A stretch of 10,578 bases of DNA from Candidatus Limnocylindrales bacterium (GTDB lineage Bacteria; Chloroflexota; Limnocylindria; Limnocylindrales; CSP1-4), in assembly GCA_030647575.1 (NCBI GenBank), contig JAUSJS010000040.1, positions 1-10,578 on the forward strand. Direction: 5' to 3'. The position numbers were made by a program, and so were the translations under genes. Positions within the stretch are counted from its first letter, which is position 1. Each line of letters begins with the position of its first letter. Of this stretch, positions 1 to 5,919 are shown piece after piece. The notes beneath the pieces are model-generated. The model saw nothing but the letters and a program-made list of their open reading frames with translations, made no database searches and was not told the DNA's origin.

Positions 1-986
1 TCCTCGTAGACGGCGATCGTCGCCAGCGACGCGGCCAGGCTGACCGGGTGACTGCTGTAGGTCAGGCCGCCGTAGAACATCATCGATTCGAACTTCTCGG
101 CGATCTCGTGGCGCATCGCGACCGCACCCAGCGGCAGGTACGAGCTGGTCAGGCCCTTGGCCATGGTCATGAGGTCCGGAGTGACGGCCCAGTGGTCCAC
201 CGCGAACCACTTCCCGGTCCGCCCGAAGCCGGCCATCACCTCGTCGGCGACCATCAGGATCCGGTTCCGATCGCAGATCTCGCGCACGCCGGCCACGTAC
301 CCGTCGGGCGGAATCAGGATCCCGTTCGTACCGACGATCGTCTCGAGGAAGACCGCGGCGATCGTGTGGGCGCCCTCGTAGCGGATGACGTCCTCGAGGC
401 CCTGCAGGCTTTCGGCCACGGGACGGGGTCCCGCCTCTCCCCAGCGGTGCGTGTCCGGGTAGCGGACGACGCCGACGATGCCGGGCTCGTTGGCCCAGCG
501 GCGAGGGTCGCCCGTGAGCGTCATCGCCCCGAGCGTCGCCCCGTGGTACGAGCGGTAACGGGCCAGGATCTTGTGGCGGCCGGTCGCATGGCGAGCCAGC
601 TTGATCGCGTTCTCGATCGCCTCCGCGCCACCGAGCGTGAAAAAGACCTTGTCAAGGTCGCCGGGCATGATCTCGGCCAGCTTCGCCCCGAGTCGGGCGC
701 GGATCTCCGTGGCGAATGCCGGCTGAACGTACTGCAGCTTGAGCGCCTGGGCGGTGATCGCGTCGATCACCCGCCGGTCGCCATGACCGATGTTGACGGA
801 CATGAGCTGACTGTTGAAGTCGAGGATTCGCCGGCCCTCGGGCGTGTACAGGTAGACGCCTTCCGCTCGGTCGATGGCGATCGGATCGAGCGCACCCTGG
901 ACGGACCACGAAAAGAACGTGTGCTCGCGCGAAAGTCGGGCGATCTCCTCGCTCGTCATCGAGCCCGGAGCGGTCGTGATGCTCAT
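1..986 (-). CDS. Class III PLP aminotransferase, probable beta-alanine/beta-aminoisobutyrate transaminase (3' end outside window)
   Basis: PLP-dependent class III (omega-type) aminotransferase. In this context it probably converts beta-alanine or beta-aminoisobutyrate to malonate or methylmalonate semialdehyde in the cytoplasm. The reading frame is open from ATG at 986 to the window edge, giving 328 residues. The family is usually about 440-450 residues, so roughly 110-120 C-terminal residues are missing. Visible family motifs are an N-terminal FNSQLMSVNIGHGD segment (57-70), LGGAEAIENAIKLAR (118-132), the cofactor Asp in MVADEV (D248), the Schiff-base Lys in MTMAKGLTSS (K277) and TYSSHPVSLAAS (309-320). 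The start is supported by a GAGGTG Shine-Dalgarno 6 nt upstream; a second ATG lies nine codons inside. It is divergent from the ureidopropionase/hydantoinase genes, which supports the substrate guess. Taurine- or other omega-amino-acid:pyruvate transaminases belong to the same family, so the class is certain and the substrate is inferred. Confidence 0.9.
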   Translation of the reverse strand, partial: MSITTAPGSMTSEEIARLSREHTFFSWSVQGALDPIAIDRAEGVYLYTPEGRRILDFNSQLMSVNIGHGDRRVIDAITAQALKLQYVQPAFATEIRARLGAKLAEIMPGDLDKVFFTLGGAEAIENAIKLARHATGRHKILARYRSYHGATLGAMTLTGDPRRWANEPGIVGVVRYPDTHRWGEAGPRPVAESLQGLEDVIRYEGAHTIAAVFLETIVGTNGILIPPDGYVAGVREICDRNRILMVADEVMAGFGRTGKWFAVDHWAVTPDLMTMAKGLTSSYLPLGAVAMRHEIAEKFESMMFYGGLTYSSHPVSLAASLATIAVYE

Positions 987-1042
987 GAATTTCACCTCGG
1001 AGACGGGCGCGGCGGCGCCGCGGGCGGGTCGAGCCTCGAATG

Positions 1043-1062
1043 GACGGCGGAGACCCGCCGTC
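1043..1062. promoter_or_regulatory. Perfect 8-bp inverted repeat in the divergent intergenic region
   Basis: GACGGCGG, a 4-nt AGAC loop, then CCGCCGTC. It lies between the divergent aminotransferase (start 986) and the NTF2-like gene (start 1173). An 11-bp palindrome, TCGAGcCTCGA, sits just beside it at 1029-1039. The repeat could be an operator shared by the two transcription units, or an RNA hairpin in the aminotransferase leader (57 nt upstream of its ATG on the minus strand). No U-tract follows on either strand, so a simple terminator is unlikely. I could not identify a convincing -35/-10 pair in 987-1172; a weak -10-like TAGTGT lies near 1138-1143. Confidence 0.4.
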
Positions 1063-1172
1063 GCTGGTGCGCCATTACAGCACAACCGCGGGGCAACGGC
1101 GATCGGGCGGCGACGCGCGACCGGCCGCGTCTGGTGCTAGTGTGACTCGGCGTCCTCGATCAGGAGGAACCC

Positions 1173-1562
1173 ATGGACCGCACCGCCTTCCATTCCTGGC
1201 TTGCGCGTTACGTCGATGCCTGGCGACTCCTCGACCCGGTCGCCATCGGCGATCTGTTCAGCCCGGACGTGCGCTACGCCTTCGATCCGTTCAGCGAGGC
1301 GGTGGTGGGCCGCCCTGCGGTCGTCGCGGCCTGGCTAATCGATCCCGATGAGCCGGGCTCCTGGGAAGCCGACTACGAGGTCCTCGCGGTCGATGGCGAC
1401 ACCTACGTCGCGCACGGCCGGACCCGCTACCTGACCGACGACCGGGCGGACATCGATCGGGAGTTCGCCAACGTCTTCGTCTGCCGGTTCGACGACGACG
1501 GCCGCTGCCGCGAGTTCACCGAGTGGTATATGCGCCGGCGGCCGGAGGCGTTGCCGGACTGA
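1173..1562 (+). CDS. NTF2-like / SnoaL-like domain protein
   Basis: Small 129-residue protein with the pattern of an NTF2-like (SnoaL-type) cone-shaped alpha+beta fold. It has an N-terminal helix (about 5-29) ending in LFSPDVRY, then GRPAVVAAW (46-54), strand-rich segments including TYVAHGRTRY (77-86) and FANVFVCRFDDDGRCREF (98-115), and a C-terminal helix start with TEWYMRR. The length fits a single NTF2-like domain. There is no signal peptide or membrane segment. The start ATG follows a strong AGGAGG with a suitable gap. The fold serves as an isomerase, hydratase, hydrolase or non-catalytic ligand binder in different families, and nothing in the sequence fixes the activity. It is the first gene on the plus strand ahead of the ureidopropionase, 84 nt upstream, so a role linked to pyrimidine or carbamoyl-amino-acid breakdown is possible but unproven. 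Confidence 0.8.
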   Translation: MDRTAFHSWLARYVDAWRLLDPVAIGDLFSPDVRYAFDPFSEAVVGRPAVVAAWLIDPDEPGSWEADYEVLAVDGDTYVAHGRTRYLTDDRADIDREFANVFVCRFDDDGRCREFTEWYMRRRPEALPD

Positions 1563-1646
1563 AACTGGACAGAATCGGACGCCGCCGGGCGGTGTACCCT
1601 CTCCCCCTCTTCGACCACCCGAACCACCGTGCGAGGTGCACAGCCG

Positions 1647-2498
1647 ATGCCCCGAACCGTCCGAGGCGCGCTCGTCCAGGCCAGCTGGACGGGCGACAAG
1701 GAATCGATGATCCAGAAGCACGAGGAACGAGCCCACGAGGCGGCCAGACAGGGCGCCCAGTTCATCCTTTTCCAGGAGCTCTTCTACGGGCCCTACTTCT
1801 GCCAGGTCCAGGACGCCCAGTACTACAGCTACACGGAGCTGATCCCCGACGGCCCGACGACGAAGCGGATGCAGGACCTGGCCAAGGGGACGGGCATGGT
1901 CGTTGTCGCGCCGATGTACGAAGTGGACGAGCGGGCGTCGGGCATCTACTACAACACCGCCGCCGTGATCGATTCGGATGGCACGTATCTCGGCAAATAC
2001 CGCAAGACCCACATCCCGCACGTCAAGGGGTTCTGGGAGAAGTTCTACTTCCGGCCCGGCAACCTGGGCTATCCGGTGTTCCAGACGGCGGTCGGCAAGA
2101 TCGGCGTCTACATCTGCTACGACCGACACTTCCCTGAGGGCGCCCGGGCGCTGGGCCTGAACGGCGCCGAGATCGTGCTCATCCCCTCGGCGACCTCCCG
2201 CGGCCTGTCGGAATACCTCTGGCGGATCGAGCAGCCGAGCCACGCCGTGGCCAACGGCTACTACGTCGGGACCATCAACCGGGTCGGCATCGAGAAAGAG
2301 ATCGGCGACGACGACTTCTACGGCCAGAGCTACTTCGTCGACCCGCGAGGCCAGTTCGTCGGCGACGTGGCCAGCGCCCATGATGAGGAGCTTGTCGTGC
2401 GGGACCTGGATCTCGACAGAATCGTGGAGGTCCGCAACACCTGGCAGTTCTTCCGGGACCGCCGACCGGACGCCTACGCGGACCTCACCCGCCCGTAG
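1647..2498 (+). CDS. Nitrilase-superfamily amidohydrolase, probable beta-ureidopropionase (N-carbamoyl-beta-alanine amidohydrolase)
   Basis: Carbon-nitrogen hydrolase of 283 residues. Its likely reaction is hydrolysis of N-carbamoyl-beta-alanine (or the beta-aminoisobutyrate analogue) to the beta-amino acid, CO2 and ammonia, the third step of reductive pyrimidine degradation. The nitrilase Glu-Lys-Cys triad is visible: E44 in LFQELFYG, K120 in GKYRKTHIPH and C157 in VYICYDRHFPEGAR. Other family marks are GIYYNTAAVIDSDG (99-112) and the downstream ATSRGLSEYLWRIEQPSHA segment. The ATG at 1647 is chosen over an in-frame GTG at 1629 because GAGGTG (1633-1638) sits 8 nt before the ATG and lies inside the longer version. 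The downstream dihydropyrimidinase gene makes beta-ureidopropionase more likely than the related N-carbamoylputrescine amidase or D-carbamoylase. Confidence 0.88.
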   Translation: MPRTVRGALVQASWTGDKESMIQKHEERAHEAARQGAQFILFQELFYGPYFCQVQDAQYYSYTELIPDGPTTKRMQDLAKGTGMVVVAPMYEVDERASGIYYNTAAVIDSDGTYLGKYRKTHIPHVKGFWEKFYFRPGNLGYPVFQTAVGKIGVYICYDRHFPEGARALGLNGAEIVLIPSATSRGLSEYLWRIEQPSHAVANGYYVGTINRVGIEKEIGDDDFYGQSYFVDPRGQFVGDVASAHDEELVVRDLDLDRIVEVRNTWQFFRDRRPDAYADLTRP

Positions 2499-2517
2499 GA
2501 GGCGCTACCATCCCATC

Positions 2518-2551
2518 CGGCTCGGCCGTCTGGAGGAGGACGGCCGAGCCG
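2518..2551 (+). other. Perfect 13-bp intergenic hairpin, purine-rich loop
   Basis: CGGCTCGGCCGTC (2518-2530) pairs exactly with GACGGCCGAGCCG (2539-2551) around the 8-nt loop TGGAGGAG. It lies in the 79-nt gap between the ureidopropionase stop and the LLM-gene start. No T-run follows (next bases CTTCGTTCC), so it is not a canonical intrinsic terminator. It could be a weak terminator, an RNA-stability or processing hairpin that tunes expression between the two genes, or part of a translational switch, since the loop repeats a Shine-Dalgarno-like GGAGGA. The function is inferred. Confidence 0.55.
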
Positions 2552-2558
2552 CTTCGTT

Positions 2559-2573
2559 CCTCCCAGCAGGAGG
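2559..2573 (+). promoter_or_regulatory. Small hairpin sequestering the LLM-gene ribosome binding site
   Basis: CCTCC (2559-2563) is complementary to GGAGG (2569-2573) across a 5-nt CAGCA loop. GGAGG is the core of the AGGAGG Shine-Dalgarno that ends 4 nt before the ATG at 2578. The same pyrimidine tract can pair with the GGAGGA in the loop of the upstream 13-bp hairpin, so two mutually exclusive pairings can be drawn. The short stem may be fortuitous. Confidence 0.35.
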
Positions 2574-2577
2574 CGCC

Positions 2578-3585
2578 ATGCAGTTCGGCTTCACGCTCAA
2601 GCCCGACCACACGATCGAGCGCACCCTCGCGCTGACCCGCCAGGCCGAGGCCGCCGGCTTCGACTACGGCTGGCTCTTCGACTCGCACGTCCTGTGGCGT
2701 GAGCCGTACGTCCTTCTGACGCTGATGGCCGGGGCCACCACCCGGCTCCGGCTCGGCACCTGCGTGACGAACCCGGCGACCCGCGAACCGTCCGTCACCG
2801 CGTCCGCGCTGGCCGTCCTCGACGAGGTCTCCGGCGGGCGGATGGATCTGGGCATCGGGCGGGGCGATTCGGCGCGCCGGGTGCTGGGCAAGCCGCCGAC
2901 CACGATGGCGACCCTAGAGGAGGCCATCCGGGTGATCAAGGCACTGGTCGAGGGCCGCGCGGTCGAGTACGAAGGCGCTCAGCTACAGTTCAACTGGACG
3001 GGCTCCTGGACGCTCCCGATCTGGGTTGCCGGCTACGGACCCATGGCCCTGGCGATGGCCGGGCGAGTGGCCGATGGGCTGATCCTCCAGCTCGCGGATC
3101 CGGATCTCATCCGCTGGTTCGTGAGCCAGGTTCGCGAGGCGGCGCGGGCCGCCGGTCGCGACCCCGGGTCGATCGCCGTCCAGGCCGCCGCGGCCGCCTA
3201 CGTCGGGCCGCTGGAGGTGGGTCGCGAACGCACGCGCTGGTTCCCGGCGCTCGTCTCGAACCATGTCGTGGACCTGGTCAACAAGTACCCGCGCGAGGTT
3301 CTACCGGCGAGCCTGACCGGCTACGTCCGCGACCGCTCCGGCTACGACTACCTCCACCACGCTGAGGTGGGCTCGGCGAATGCCGCCTTCGTCGGCGACG
3401 AGGTCACGGATCGATTCTGCGTGCTGGGCAGCGCCCGGGATCACGTCGCCAAGCTCGGGGAGCTGGCCGCGGCGGGCGTCGACCAGTTCAACCTGTACCT
3501 CATGAACGGTGACGAGGAAGCACAGCTCGAGATCTACGGCCGCGAGGTGATCCCCGCCCTGCGCGACGTGGTCGCGGCACGCTAG
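2578..3585 (+). CDS. LLM-class flavin/F420-dependent oxidoreductase
   Basis: Luciferase-like (bacterial luciferase/F420-type TIM-barrel) oxidoreductase of 335 residues. It resembles methylene-tetrahydromethanopterin reductase-type F420 enzymes rather than two-component monooxygenases. The main marks are TCVTNPATREPSVTASA (61-77), LDEVSGGRMDLGIGRGDS (81-98) and the barrel segment PIWVAGYGPMALAMAGRVAD (147-166). The N-terminus (FGFTLKPDH, AEAAGFDYGWLFDSH) is typical. The start at ATG 2578 is set by AGGAGG immediately upstream; the reading frame is open back to 2380, but that part overlaps the ureidopropionase gene and lacks family sequence. It ends 11 nt before hydA, so the two are almost certainly co-transcribed. 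The position implies a substrate in pyrimidine or hydantoin metabolism. The cofactor (F420 or FMN), the substrate and even the direction of the redox reaction cannot be read from the sequence. Confidence 0.88.
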   Translation: MQFGFTLKPDHTIERTLALTRQAEAAGFDYGWLFDSHVLWREPYVLLTLMAGATTRLRLGTCVTNPATREPSVTASALAVLDEVSGGRMDLGIGRGDSARRVLGKPPTTMATLEEAIRVIKALVEGRAVEYEGAQLQFNWTGSWTLPIWVAGYGPMALAMAGRVADGLILQLADPDLIRWFVSQVREAARAAGRDPGSIAVQAAAAAYVGPLEVGRERTRWFPALVSNHVVDLVNKYPREVLPASLTGYVRDRSGYDYLHHAEVGSANAAFVGDEVTDRFCVLGSARDHVAKLGELAAAGVDQFNLYLMNGDEEAQLEIYGREVIPALRDVVAAR

Positions 3586-3596
3586 AGGAGGATCGG

Positions 3597-4994
3597 ATGC
3601 GCACGCTCATCACCAACGGCACGATCGTCACTGCCGACGGCTCGTACGTCGCTGACGTCCTGATCGATGGCGAGACGATCGCCCAGATCGGCCGCGACCC
3701 TGCCGGGGCGAGCGTGACCGCCGACCAGACCCTGGACGCCACCGGCAAGTACGTCATCCCGGGCGGCATCGACGTGCACACCCACATGGAGCTGCCGTTC
3801 GGCGGCACGTTCGCAAAGGACACCTTCGAAACGGGGACGCGCGCCGCCGCCTTCGGCGGGACGACCACGATCGTCGACTTCGCCGTCCAGGGCAGAGGCC
3901 AGTCGCTGCGCGAGGGGCTCGATGCGTGGCACGCCAAGGCCGAGGGGAACGCGGTCGCCGACTATGGCTTCCACATGATCATGAGTGACGTCAACGACTC
4001 GACCCTGGCGGAGATGGACGCGCTGGTCACCGAGGGCGTGCCGGACTTCAAGCTGTTCACGGCCTATCCCGGCGTCTTCTACAGCGACGACGGTGCCATC
4101 CTCCGGGCGATGCAGCAGACCGCCGGCAACGGCGGGCTGATCATGATGCACGCCGAGAACGGGATGGCCATCGACGTCGTGGCGGCGCAGACCATGGCGG
4201 CCGGCACGACCGATCCGATCGGCCACGGTCTCGCCCGGAAGGCCGTGTTCGAGGGCGAGGCGACCAATCGGGTCATCCGCCTGGCCGAGGCGGCCGGAGT
4301 TCCCGTCTACATCGTCCACCTGTCTGCGCGAGAGGCGCTGGACGAGGTCCGTGCCGCTCGGGACCGCGGCTCGCCCGTCTTCGCCGAGACCTGCCCGCAG
4401 TACCTGTTCCTCTCGCTGGACGACCTCGGAAACGGATTCGAGGGTGCCAAGTTCGTCTGCTCGCCGCCACTTCGGACGAAGGACCACTGGGACGACCTGT
4501 GGGGCGGACTGCTCAAGGATGACCTCCAATTGGTGGCCACGGACCACTGCCCGTTCGACTTCCACGGCCAGAAGGATCTCGGCCGGGGCGACTTCCGCAA
4601 GGTCCCAAACGGCCTGCCGGGCGTGGAGGATCGGATCGACCTGCTCCACGACGGCGGCGTCGTGGCGGGACGGATCTCGAAGGAGCGCTGGGTGGAGATC
4701 GTCTCGACCGCGCCGGCCAAGCTGTTCGGGATGTTCCCACGCAAGGGAACGATCGCCGTCGGCTCGGACGCCGACCTCGTGATCTACGACCCCGACCGGC
4801 GCCGGACGATCTCGGCGGCGAGCCACCACATGGACGTCGACTACTCGTGCTATGAGGGTCGGACCGTCCAGGGCGCCAGCGACGTCGTCATGTCGCGCGG
4901 CTCGGTGATCGTCCGCGACGGCGAGTTCACCGGCCGGAAGGGGCACGGCCAGTTCGTCCGCCGCGCCCGCGCCGATCATGCCCGACTCAGCTGA
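3597..4994 (+). CDS. hydA: Dihydropyrimidinase / D-hydantoinase
   Basis: Cyclic amidohydrolase of 465 residues, the usual length for the family. It opens dihydrouracil or dihydrothymine to the N-carbamoyl-beta-amino acid and may also act on 5-substituted hydantoins. All metal-centre residues are visible: H61 and H63 in DVHTHME, the carboxylated Lys K152 in DFKLFTAYPG, H185 in MMHAENG, H241 in IVHLSARE and D316 in ATDHCPF. The tyrosine of FTAYPG (Y157) is the expected substrate-contacting residue. GSDADLVIYDP (389-399) begins the C-terminal beta-sandwich. AGAGGAGG precedes the ATG by about 5 nt. It is the last gene of the plus-strand set, 11 nt after the LLM gene, and is followed by a terminator-like hairpin. 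Allantoinase and dihydroorotase are related, but the KLFTAYPG and TDHCPF motifs and the ureidopropionase neighbour favour dihydropyrimidinase. Confidence 0.95.
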   Translation: MRTLITNGTIVTADGSYVADVLIDGETIAQIGRDPAGASVTADQTLDATGKYVIPGGIDVHTHMELPFGGTFAKDTFETGTRAAAFGGTTTIVDFAVQGRGQSLREGLDAWHAKAEGNAVADYGFHMIMSDVNDSTLAEMDALVTEGVPDFKLFTAYPGVFYSDDGAILRAMQQTAGNGGLIMMHAENGMAIDVVAAQTMAAGTTDPIGHGLARKAVFEGEATNRVIRLAEAAGVPVYIVHLSAREALDEVRAARDRGSPVFAETCPQYLFLSLDDLGNGFEGAKFVCSPPLRTKDHWDDLWGGLLKDDLQLVATDHCPFDFHGQKDLGRGDFRKVPNGLPGVEDRIDLLHDGGVVAGRISKERWVEIVSTAPAKLFGMFPRKGTIAVGSDADLVIYDPDRRRTISAASHHMDVDYSCYEGRTVQGASDVVMSRGSVIVRDGEFTGRKGHGQFVRRARADHARLS

Positions 4995-5015
4995 TCGCGC
5001 CCGGATGAGCTGAAC

Positions 5016-5048
5016 GCGAGCCCCCGGCCTCCGGGGACCCTGGCTCGC
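5016..5048 (+). terminator. Terminator-like two-part hairpin after hydA
   Basis: Outer arms GCGAGCC (5016-5022) and GGCTCGC (5042-5048) are exact complements. Inside them, CCCGG and CCGGG close on a CCT loop, leaving a short asymmetric bulge. It begins 21 nt after the hydA stop. No clear T-run follows, which is common for hairpins ending genes in GC-rich genomes, so factor-dependent ending is also possible. Confidence 0.55.
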
Positions 5049-5090
5049 CGCTCGAACCAAGGTCCCACTCATCCTCTGGGCCCATTGGCT

Positions 5091-5191
5091 TATATCAGCT
5101 GGCCTCAAAGGCTGATTTGATCTGGCCGCAAGAGATTCCTCGACTGGAAGCGGTGACGGGCGTTCGAGGGGGACACCGTGGCTAACCCGAT
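5091..5191 (+). promoter_or_regulatory. Promoter/leader region of the TasA-like gene
   Basis: This roughly 140-nt gap after the terminator is visibly more AT-rich at 5086-5120 than its surroundings. TATATC (5091-5096) is the best -10-like element; no good -35 is visible. The would-be leader can fold into GCCT/AGGC (5102-5112) and CCGC/GCGG stacked on TTCC/GGAA (5126-5153). I compared it mentally with c-di-GMP and other riboswitch consensus sequences and found no match. Promoter placement is a guess. Confidence 0.25.
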
Positions 5192-5204
5192 TTGGTCTCG
5201 ATGA
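5178..5204 (+). CDS. Possible eight-codon leader ORF
   Basis: GTG at 5178 follows GAGGGGG with a 5-nt gap, the best Shine-Dalgarno in this leader. It opens an eight-codon frame (MANPIWSR) whose TGA stop overlaps the ATG at 5201 of the TasA-like gene as ATGA. This would allow translational coupling. The ORF is too short to test by composition and may be chance. Confidence 0.25.
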   Translation: MANPIWSR

Positions 5205-5857
5205 CCTCCATGACCCGCTCGAAACGGAGTGCGCGAACAATGTATGCCTCGACCCAAGCAGTTCCGGTTCAACAGCGCAGAGGGCGCCTGCTCGTGTTGC
5301 TGATGGGCGCGCTGGCCATGCTCGGCTTGAGCGCCGGACAGCTGTCACTCGCCCTGTTCACGGACCAGGAGACGGTCACCGGGACGTTCTCCACCGGCTC
5401 GATCATCCTCGACGATGTGAAGATCGATGCCCTGACCCTGACGACCAGCGACATGATGCCCGGCGACACGGTGACCGACGACGTCGTCGTCGAGAACGAC
5501 GGGACGTCCCAACTTCGCTACGCACTCAGCACGTCGAGCACGAACGCCGACGCCAAGGCGCTCCGTGACGTGTTGACCCTGACCGTGAAGACGATCGACG
5601 TGACGACGCCGGGCACGCCGTGCGATAACTTCGACGGCACGTCCGTGCTCGCGGCGACCGTCCTCGGGGCCGGCACGGCCGCCTTCGGCAACCCGGCCGC
5701 GGGTTCGCAGGCCGGTGATCGGACGCTGAACGCGGCTGCCAACGAGACGCTCTGCTTCCGGGTCACCCTGCCGTCGGGCACGGGCAATGCCTACCAGAGC
5801 GCAACCTCGACGACGACGTTCACCTTCGACGCCGAGCAGACAGCCAGCAACCCGTAG
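5201..5857 (+). CDS. TasA/camelysin-like secreted protein with SipW-type signal peptide
   Basis: Secreted protein of about 218 residues in the TasA/CalY (camelysin) group, whose members are exported and in Bacilli form surface or biofilm fibres. The N-terminus has a basic segment with RRGR, a hydrophobic stretch (about 30-52) and then SLALFTDQETVTGTFSTGSI, the characteristic SipW-dependent cleavage region. The mature part has the family's PGDTVTDDVVVENDGTSQLRYAL pattern in shortened form (PGD near 87-89, N near 99, RYAL near 106-109). Two cysteines (C141, C185) could form a disulfide. The gene immediately downstream is a SipW-type peptidase, which strongly supports the call. The start is uncertain: in-frame ATGs are at 5201, 5210 and 5240. 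The last has a GGAG 10 nt upstream and gives a 205-residue protein; 5201 is given because of the ATGA overlap. Fibre formation here is inferred. Confidence 0.75.
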   Translation: MTSMTRSKRSARTMYASTQAVPVQQRRGRLLVLLMGALAMLGLSAGQLSLALFTDQETVTGTFSTGSIILDDVKIDALTLTTSDMMPGDTVTDDVVVENDGTSQLRYALSTSSTNADAKALRDVLTLTVKTIDVTTPGTPCDNFDGTSVLAATVLGAGTAAFGNPAAGSQAGDRTLNAAANETLCFRVTLPSGTGNAYQSATSTTTFTFDAEQTASNP

Positions 5858-5895
5858 TCAGCAGTCGCCTCTGCGCACAGCGCCGTCGCCGCCGA

Positions 5896-5919
5896 CCGAA
5901 TGACCGAATGACCGAATGA
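5896..5919 (+). repeat. Three tandem copies of CCGAATGA before sipW
   Basis: Exact 8-bp unit at 5896-5903, 5904-5911 and 5912-5919, followed by a partial CCATGA. Each unit supplies an ATG and a TGA. ATG 5900 and ATG 5908 each read Met-Thr-Glu-stop, and each stop overlaps the next ATG as ATGA, leading into ATG 5916 of sipW. No Shine-Dalgarno is visible right before 5916. The repeat may be a slippage-prone tract affecting initiation, or incidental. Confidence 0.7.

Noticed and set aside
48..1145. Long plus-strand open frame opposite the aminotransferase
   Set aside because: Its protein is Arg/Asp/Gly/His-rich with no family motif. The opposite strand encodes a clear class III aminotransferase with PLP Lys and Asp motifs.
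1629..1646. Earlier GTG start for the ureidopropionase
   Set aside because: The only Shine-Dalgarno (GAGGTG) lies inside this extension and is spaced for ATG 1647.
1335..2381. Long minus-strand open frame opposite the NTF2-like and ureidopropionase genes
   Set aside because: Antisense artefact of GC-rich codon use. The plus strand carries the nitrilase triad and a Shine-Dalgarno.
2380..2577. Upstream extension of the LLM gene
   Set aside because: The extra 66 codons overlap the ureidopropionase gene, lack LLM sequence, and pass the AGGAGG that sits right before ATG 2578.
5095..5190. c-di-GMP (GEMM) or other known riboswitch upstream of the TasA-like gene
   Set aside because: Tempting because of the nearby EAL remnant and short stems, but the conserved GEMM core segments are absent. 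A covariance-model scan (Infernal/Rfam) would settle it.
3582..5348. 588-codon minus-strand open frame opposite hydA
   Set aside because: Composition is Arg/Val/Asp-rich with no motifs, and it runs across the terminator and into the next gene. hydA is intact on the plus strand.
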